A DNA stretch of 64,000 nt, taken from positions 157,060 through 221,059 of the forward strand of contig CAMPET010000065.1 in NCBI GenBank assembly GCA_946803715.1, given 5' to 3'. This document shows positions 57,711 through 64,000 of the stretch, piece after piece. Both the position numbers and the translations under genes were made by a program. Every line of letters starts with the position of its first letter. Position 1 is the stretch's first letter. The stretch is from Beroe ovata. Its lineage: Eukaryota; Ctenophora; Nuda; Beroida; Beroidae. Under the pieces are notes generated by a model. The model was not told where the DNA came from. It did not search any database and saw only the letters and a program-made list of their open reading frames with translations.

Positions 57711-59507
57711 TCACTCCGGTCTGATGTACTTTGAAACATTTTGAGCAACATTCATAAAGTCCTCAAGGTCCTTCACCAGAAGTTGCTCTGCTGACCACGT
57801 TAAGCTTGTATCAGAAGTGTCTTCATGTGCCTTAGCAGCATTTTGGCTGAATGCCCCCTCCCATACTTTGTTTGTCATTTCGATTTTGATATACGGCGTT
57901 GATTCAAACTTTACCATGAACGAATCTTTGATGATTTGTCCTCTTGTTGTACTGGAGATGATGATATTAATAGAGCCCACAGCAATGACTGTTTCAGCCA
58001 CTTTGTTCACACTGAGTATTAGATGGCTCCCATCTAGTTCGTATGTTAGGTGGCTGTTAGGGGAATTTTCCTCTCCAAACATCTGAAGCCTCTCAACAAA
58101 CGGGGAGTAGACATCATGGGGTATCAAATGTCGACATTCGAGGCAAATCTGTAGGTCTACCTTCCTATCAACACATGCCACATTTGCACAAAACCGCTCT
58201 ACACGATCAGGGTTAAGCTCACCATTTTTGTTGAATTCCTTCTGCTTCTGATCATTGCTAACAACACTCACTATCTCAAAAGAATGATCACCTTCCTCTT
58301 CCCCATGGTATTTAGTTGTGAGCAGTACATTTCTACACTTGTTCCTGTCCTTTGGAGCCTTATCAATCATTGCAAATTCATATTTTATGCAACATTCTTC
58401 TAAAATACCTCCAAGTTTGTCAGCAATATTTTCCTCCATCAAGTCACATCTAGGACTGAATTGTGTCATCAAATTGAAGAGCATGGACTGATATGCAAAC
58501 TCTTCAATGCGCCAACAGACTGAAGCAACATCCTCATTAAGGTCAAGAAACAGTATCTTCCCATAGAGACCTCTTAAGGTAATGAGACCTTCATGTGGTC
58601 TCACTTCATTAAGGAAATGGAAAAGACATTGTTGAATAAATTCAGTGTTAGTCTGAAGAAGCGAGCCCAATGGTCTTGCTTGCTGCATTGCACCCTCCAT
58701 TTCATCTGAGTAGGGGTCTGATAGACTCAGTTTGTTATCATCAACATCTTCAATAAATGCCTGCCCTTCTTCAATACCTAACACTTTAGCATGTCTACCA
58801 GTAGCTTTAGGAGGTATATATCCAAAATCTTTGTCCATGAATATAACTGTTGCTGTCCGTGGAACAGAGCCATGAATTAACAGATGAGTGCTAGCAGTTG
58901 GGTAAAGATTCCCACACAGTTCTTTGAGGAGCTTCTTTGCAAATTCTCTTGATGCTCTGTCTTGACCAGCAATCATAACAGTTTTGTGAGAGCCTTTTGG
59001 TCTAAGGAAAGTGTTAGTCCTGTCTTCTATTTTCTTGAGATTTTTGCAGTTATACCCAACAAGGAATGACATATTTACAACCTGGGGCACATAGAACTCT
59101 GAAACTTCTTTTTCATCAATTAATTCATAGATTTCATCTCTTAGTTGGTTACGGGTTTCATCCTTCCCACCCAGAACCACTTCTCCTTTGCTCCAATCTG
59201 GGAAGATCAGTGCACCTTTCTCAACCCTCCACTTGTGTAGTCTTTCGTTTCCTCTTCCCAAAACATAAAGCAGTCCATCTCTGCCATCACAATTGATAAC
59301 AATTGAATCAGCATCATAACATCTCTTACTTGAATTTGCAATTCTCTTTTGGTGAGCACTGTTATGACCCCCAGTTGATGTTTGCAGAATCAATTTCTGT
59401 TTAGCATTGCTAGTTGTTCTTGTTTGGTAACCAGGAACAGCTTCATCAGTTATTGTCATGGTTTCTAAAGAGAATTTAATCATTTTATCGGTATTCATTG
59501 ACACCAA
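57711..59507 (-). CDS. Uncharacterised 598-aa protein with a KH-like segment
   Basis: Intronless frame of 598 aa; Met4 is an alternative start. I do not recognise the family. The one domain-like stretch is about 136-198 (FYVPQVVNMSFLVG, NLKKIEDRTNTFLRP, KTVMIAGQDRASREFAKKLL). It has the V...V/IG...I..IE..T...I..........A alternation of a KH RNA-binding fold, with the GxxG loop replaced by GYNCKNL. Upstream, residues 66-130 (DSIVINCDGRDGLLYVLGRG, WSKGEVVLGGKDETRN) could be another alpha/beta repeat. The rest is mixed alpha/beta with no signal peptide or membrane segment. Codon use and length argue for a real gene. It is the fourth consecutive minus-strand single-exon gene in this block. Confidence 0.7.
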   Translation of the reverse strand: MVSMNTDKMIKFSLETMTITDEAVPGYQTRTTSNAKQKLILQTSTGGHNSAHQKRIANSSKRCYDADSIVINCDGRDGLLYVLGRGNERLHKWRVEKGALIFPDWSKGEVVLGGKDETRNQLRDEIYELIDEKEVSEFYVPQVVNMSFLVGYNCKNLKKIEDRTNTFLRPKGSHKTVMIAGQDRASREFAKKLLKELCGNLYPTASTHLLIHGSVPRTATVIFMDKDFGYIPPKATGRHAKVLGIEEGQAFIEDVDDNKLSLSDPYSDEMEGAMQQARPLGSLLQTNTEFIQQCLFHFLNEVRPHEGLITLRGLYGKILFLDLNEDVASVCWRIEEFAYQSMLFNLMTQFSPRCDLMEENIADKLGGILEECCIKYEFAMIDKAPKDRNKCRNVLLTTKYHGEEEGDHSFEIVSVVSNDQKQKEFNKNGELNPDRVERFCANVACVDRKVDLQICLECRHLIPHDVYSPFVERLQMFGEENSPNSHLTYELDGSHLILSVNKVAETVIAVGSINIIISSTTRGQIIKDSFMVKFESTPYIKIEMTNKVWEGAFSQNAAKAHEDTSDTSLTWSAEQLLVKDLEDFMNVAQNVSKYIRPE

Positions 59508-61052
59508 TGATCAATTCAAGTCGAAATCATGGATCCAATCAGTTGGAGAAGTTGAAATTGGCCAAATCTTTGTCTAACATTTTTGTTTAGCCTAACACAT
59601 TACAGTTATTTAACACAATCACAGGATATCAAAAGGATGAAAAGCAAATAGCCCACAGACTAATAGCACACAAAGAAATAACCCCTATCAAATGTAAAAA
59701 TACTTGATTTTCTGAAAAAAACATTCTTCCTCCAAATAAAACATGAAGTCAACTTCCGAGATTTTCACACATTGATCAATGATATTTTTTGAAAACTCTT
59801 GCTGCCATCTGGATTGGTAGGAAGCAGTTGGCAAATTGTGTACATGCTGCGCACTCCTATGTGCTTCGCCCTTATTCTACTCTATGATGTATTTCAAAAT
59901 TCTATTTACTCTATGATTTGTCGATCAATGATAGACCCTGTCGAGAATTTCGCTTTGCGCGCGCGGCGCGAACTTATTCACAGACATAGGTCTAGCATCG
60001 CCAAACAACTGTGCACACGTTGCGCGCCCCTGCTCTACTCAGTGAACTGAAAAGTCGTAGAAACCACGGAGACGCGCAGCGCGCGCGGAGTATTATTGGG
60101 TCACGCAGCGCGGGAACACAAACAACTCTTTGATCTGTTGCCAGATGTTATCTGTCTACTGTTTCGCGCGCGCCTTTATCGCGATCGAAGGCCGACTGGC
60201 CGAAACATGAACACTGTTTCGGTTGCCGAATGTTTGTTCCCGCGCTGCGTGACCCAAATACTCCGCGCGCGATAAACAAGTCGATAATGTTAAATGTATG
60301 GGCATCGTCAGTACAGGCAACGATCGACAAACTTCAAGTTCAAACAACTATCATTCAAAGTGACCACTTTTCATATGATTATAAAAAATCTTTATCACGA
60401 CATCACGTATCAATATCATGATCATCTCAACTGTCAACGGTAAGTTTCAAGAATAACATCCAACATCAAGGTGGTCTTCAACAGATGGTCTAGCTCGGAT
60501 TTCCAGCAAAAACCTACGAGAGGTAGGTTACATGTGATCATTACATCTGATTAATCATCAATCATGCAACTTCTTTGTTCAACTTCAACTTCAAGTTCGT
60601 CTTTGCATTTGCATCACTTTCATGCCAAAAATGACACAAACGCGTACGCTAATGGCAATGCTATGGCAATGCTATGAAATGTATGTCACACTCACAGTCA
60701 TTACGTCAGTGTTCTTTAAATACCATTATGAGTATGACTACCAGTATCAGCATATTTGTAGCATCACGCCATCACACTGAAAGTAAAACTTCACTATTCT
60801 GGTTCTTCTGGTTCTAATTCTATGTACGCCAAGCATGACCAAACTTACGCTACGTCCTTTTTAATTTCATGGTCCAACCTCCTGTCCTGATGTTGATGTC
60901 GTGTCCACTTCTAGTCCCATTATGAGTATTTACCCATTCATTGAGGTTCTTACAGTGTCAGTGTCACCAAATGATACTGATTGACGATCCAACGATGGAT
61001 CAGAATAATGGAACATTCAAATCATTCTGCCACTGCCAGAGCTCTTCACACT
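59508..61052. other. Intergenic region with a GC-rich element
   Basis: AT-rich apart from the hairpin element at about 59917-60265. No gene supported; short frames across the element are artefacts of its gcgcgc tracts. Confidence 0.6.
59917..60265. mobile_element. GC-rich hairpin element, copy D (MITE-like)
   Basis: Carries the family core (gtcgatcaatgatagaccct, cgagaatttcg), a gcgcgcgcggcgcg tract and catcgccaaacaac. The block cgcgctgcgtgaccc...tactccgcgcgc is present in both orientations (near 60076-60115 reversed and near 60239-60270 forward), so much of the element can fold on itself. Confidence 0.7.
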
Positions 61053-61779
61053 TCAGCTGCTCATCTTTGATCTTGATCTACGGAATGGGGCGTCGTAGAT
61101 ATGTGCGACCGAGTCAGCGATGAATTTGTTGTAAGATAACGGCAGAGGGCGACCGAAATCTGAAAAACTGCACTTTCTGATTCTGGGCTTTTCCTCGGCA
61201 GCACAAGGTGAAGCTGACTTCACTCGAGCAGCAGACTTCAAACCTCCTCTCGACTGCAAATGCTGGAGATCTCTCGAACAGTTAACAGTTTGTGGTCTGA
61301 CTTTCCTCCTTCTGACACAGGTTGACGAGCCACGTTCACTCACAGAAGATGGCCAAGCAGTCGCTGCGCGTCGTCTCCCAACCGACACAGTGCTCTGGGA
61401 AGTGTTAGAGCCGCGCACTCGGGAGGCTGAGTTCTCACCGAGATGGGTGAGGGTCAGAGAGGTGGAATCAGCCGACGGGCACCGCTGAACCGTGATCACG
61501 GGGACAGCTGATTTGGCTCGAGGAGTGGAGTTTCGGGCAGTGACTGTCCTCCTGGGAATATGAGGAAAATGGGTCAATGGGTGGGTCAAGAAATAAATTC
61601 ACACGAAACCAGCAGCAACTTACGGCGATTATTAGCTCCATTTGTTATTTGACTTTGAGTTAAAAATAAAACTTACACAGATTTTGGTGGTTGTGGCTGA
61701 TCGTCAGGGCAGGATAGAAGGGTTGCGATGTATTTGACATTCCTTTTTAAGTTCTCAGCCAGTTGCTTGTTACCGGGGT
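61053..61779 (-). CDS. Uncharacterised basic Ser/Arg-rich protein, 3' two exons
   Basis: Two minus-strand exons, 61779-61677 and 61551-61053, share a split Val codon (GT|gtaagt ... cccag|G) and give about 199 aa to the stop. The first encodes NKQLAENLKRNVKYIATLLS, a short amphipathic helix. The second is Ser/Arg/Thr-rich, low in acidic residues, with scattered (S/T)P and RRR sites, and ends with YNKFIADSVAHIYDAPFRRS. I do not recognise it. A disordered phosphoprotein, for example cytoskeletal or centrosomal, is possible but only inferred from composition. The upstream exon(s) and the start were not found; a GC-rich element begins 100 bp further on. Confidence 0.5.
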
Positions 61780-61814
61780 CTAGCATATTATCAGTTGTTA
61801 CAACTTACAATGTT

Positions 61815-61872
61815 ACCGACACACCCACACACACACAAACACACAGACCCAAACAAACACACACACACGCTG
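61815..61872. repeat. CA microsatellite
   Basis: CA repeats with short interruptions immediately left of hairpin element E. Confidence 0.8.
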
Positions 61873-61879
61873 TCTGAGA

Positions 61880-62115
61880 ATAATTTGCCGCGCCAGGCGC
61901 GCGCGCAATGAAAATGAAATTCTCGACAGGGGATATCATCGACAGCTGTGTTCCCGCGCTCATGCGTGACCCAAATACTCCGCGCGCGCTGCGCGTCTCC
62001 TTTCTACGACTTTTCAGTTCACTGAGTAGAACAGGGGCGCGCAACGTGTGCACGTCACAGACAGCTGCCAACAGAGGACTAGAGATAACATCCTTACATC
62101 CGGCCAGGCGGCCTG
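61880..62115. mobile_element. GC-rich hairpin element, copy E (MITE-like)
   Basis: Has gcgcgcgcgc, the reverse-complement core (gaaattctcgac, tatcatcgac), cgtgacccaaatactccgcg, the segment ttcagttcactgagtagaac shared with copy D in inverted form, and a terminal gataacatccttacatccgg similar to the copy A terminus. Confidence 0.65.
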
Positions 62116-62283
62116 GGACTTCAGCAGACCCAGACTATAAATAAACGTAGCGTACTGGCTAAAAGTAAAATTTCAATTATTTCGATTATATTAGAACACA
62201 GTTTTGACACTGACAGTTGCTTGGCAGCATCCAATTATATTTATATACATACAGCGTTAGAATTGTCAATAACCCAGACAAAA

Positions 62284-62710
62284 TCAGCGGACTTGTAAAC
62301 TGTTCAGTTTTAGTTCATTATGTCTGCTATACCTGGTCGTGAGCCGCGTGCAAAATCTAACTACGTTTTTAACTGCCCACAGCCGACGTAAAGCGTTCAT
62401 CCTGGTGAAGTAGACGATAGGGTTACACGCCGCATTCATAGCCACACTGGTCCTGTACACAAAGATGTGAATGTACGCGTAGTTGGACGTGACCCAAGTT
62501 ATGTGATCGCTCTGTCCAAAGAACATTACCAGGAGCAGGAATACCCAGAAAGGTACGTTGAAAATGACATAGAGGGTGGTAACTATGTACATGGTGGTGG
62601 TGGCCTGGTGTGTCACCTCATGTACATTCCTAGTGGACTTCCCAGTCCGACAGGGACTCCCCCTCGTCGCAGAGGAGGAAGTCTGGGGTACGGTCAGAGT
62701 CCGGGTGTTG
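62284..62710 (-). CDS. Class A GPCR, 3' part (TM6, TM7 and tail), 5' end lost at an n
   Basis: The frame is open on the minus strand from the n at 62711 to a stop at 62284, about 141 codons. It starts in a Ser/Thr-rich third intracellular loop (RNVHEVTHQATTTMYIV). TM6 is TLYVIFNVPFWVFLLLVMF, with NVPFW in the CWxP position. TM7 is VYRTSVAMNAACNPIVYF with an NPxxY motif (NPIVY), followed by TRMNALRRL, a typical helix 8. This belongs to a rhodopsin-like receptor, with a sequence unlike the other two class A genes here. Sequence beyond the n (62712 onward) shows no membrane segment, so earlier exons are missing or far away. Confidence 0.78.
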
Positions 62711-62997
62711 NAAATTGGAGTATACGAAACACAAAACTCTCATCCAATCTTCATCACATATGCCAGATGCGTGATACGACCGAAATAAACTGAAATCCGT
62801 GAGTTAAGAATAAATCCGGGGGAGGGGATTAGTGTTAAAATCTCGCATTGATACAAATTGATCGGAGTGTGATATGCAACATGACGGAGAGCTCACAATG
62901 CACTTGTTAAAAGTGATCGCAGCTTGAACTTTCACAATATTCACATATGGAGTGTTTGTTGTGATGCTTCTGTCACGATAAGAATAGTTGACAAGAG

Positions 62998-63008
62998 TGT
63001 GTGTGTGT

Positions 63009-63051
<43 letters not shown>

Positions 63052-63052
63052 A
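62998..63052. repeat. TG microsatellite
   Basis: Pure TG tract with one TA interruption, about 50 bp. Confidence 0.9.
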
Positions 63053-63261
63053 CGAAATGGACAAAACAAGAAGTTCTGGAAGCAAGCATGTTAGCTATTT
63101 CTCCTCAGCAGACACAATATATTGTTTACCATATACAGTACCACTATAGTTACATTGGCTGTGTTTAAAAGCTCTCACCTTGTGTCTACAGCAGCTCTGT
63201 ACGCTCAGCGGAATGTTCCAGAAGAAATAGCAGTACCCTCCCACTCACAGTGTTACAACCA

Positions 63262-63352
63262 CAAAACAGCAACAACAACAAAACAACAACAACAACAAAA
63301 CAGTAACAACAAAACAGCGACAACAACAACAACAACAACAACATCAACAAGA
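63262..63352. repeat. CAA trinucleotide repeat
   Basis: Interrupted (CAA)n with aaacagcaac units. It produces a Thr/Gln/Asn-rich frame without splice or start support. The remaining sequence to 64000 is AT-rich with no recognised gene. Confidence 0.85.
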
Positions 63353-64000
63353 CAGCGACAGATCTGTGCTGTTAGCCACTGGGCCACGTGTGTTTTTACA
63401 AGGGGGTATGTCGATATATGATTAATTGGGCCAACTAACTAAGTGATTAGCACATGAAAATTGTATTAATTGGACCTATTTGATCGACAAAAACAGCATT
63501 TCCACCTGAATTTGGTTCTGTGTGATGTTGGAGGTTTCAGCTGTTGCCAACTCGATGGCCTCCTGAACTTTAGGTAGTCGTGGAGACATTTAGACCTGGG
63601 AGTGGTCAATCTATTATAGAAGCGAACATTCTTTAGCCATGCACTCATATCATTGAATTGGCAACGATTTTGTTTATAGTGATAGCAACTTGATCGGTTT
63701 GTATGAGACTCTTGACAGAGTTTGGAAAGAATTTCACAACTGTTGTTTACAATTCTTCTTATTCATACTTAAGCTTTAACTTGTAGCTGAAAAGTTACAA
63801 ATATTGTGTGGAAGAATTTCGCCGATACGAAAGAAGTGTTGATTAACTGATGATACAACTAATGTGCTTCAATATAGGTTTCAAATTAACTAAATTCAAA
63901 CAAATAATGTTACTTGAATATCCTCAGCAATATTCCAATTGCGGGTTTGAATTAAGTCCTATAAACATCAACTACAAACATCGCAGTAGCATCAGGAAAT

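Noticed and set aside
63122-63421. Thr/Gln/Asn-rich frame over the CAA repeat
   Set aside because: Low-complexity repeat without splice or homology support.

Overview
The window is animal nuclear DNA. Genes have GT-AG introns, there are many CA/TG microsatellites and minisatellites, and the gene set is metazoan: a plexin-domain (TEM7/PLXDC-type) membrane protein, class A and class C GPCRs, CLP1, COG7, TBP, OTUD6B, AMDHD2 and ribosomal proteins L5 and L23a. Several genes are intronless, and one phosphatase has a domain mix I do not know from vertebrates. An invertebrate, possibly a sponge or another early-branching lineage, fits best, but the sequence alone does not fix the species. Ten assembly joins are visible: nine single-n joins and one 100-n gap. 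Three of the single-n joins separate a direct duplicate, so some of the apparent duplication is probably artefact.

Layout. 1-12.5 kb: 3' to 5' exons of a minus-strand PLXDC-like gene (start codon at 12467), with long repeat-rich introns. 12.9-13.9 kb: GC-rich hairpin elements and a foldback element. 14.3-18.8 kb: CLP1 (intronless) and a three-exon UBE2Q-type E2 gene, both plus strand. 20.9-39.6 kb: exons of a minus-strand EF-hand gene (34.7-39.6 kb) and of a PPP-family phosphatase (20.9-22.9 kb). Their exon phases fit end to end, so I read them as one EF-hand-PPP gene. Its roughly 11.8-kb intron then contains three receptor genes: one class C GPCR on the same strand and two class A GPCRs on the opposite strand. 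40.1-41.5 kb: a four-exon Nudix hydrolase (minus). 43.7-50.5 kb: COG7 (plus), with six exons present twice because of an exact 2,038-bp duplication between n joins. 50.9-53.3 kb: RPL23A and RPL5 (plus). 53.7-59.5 kb: a compact run of minus-strand intronless genes, AMDHD2, OTUD6B, TBP and an orphan KH-like protein. 59.9-62.1 kb: more hairpin elements and an orphan basic, Ser/Arg-rich protein. 62.3-62.7 kb: the 3' end of a further class A GPCR, cut by an n join.

The genes cover unrelated cell functions: RNA 3' processing, transcription initiation, translation, Golgi trafficking, ubiquitin chemistry and amino-sugar recycling. The receptors and the calcium-binding phosphatase form the only cluster with a possible signalling theme. 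Two genes carry tandem arrays that multiply a splice site: five donor copies in PLXDC and three acceptor copies in RPL5. Gene models were assembled by hand from reading frame and splice phase; none was checked against transcripts.
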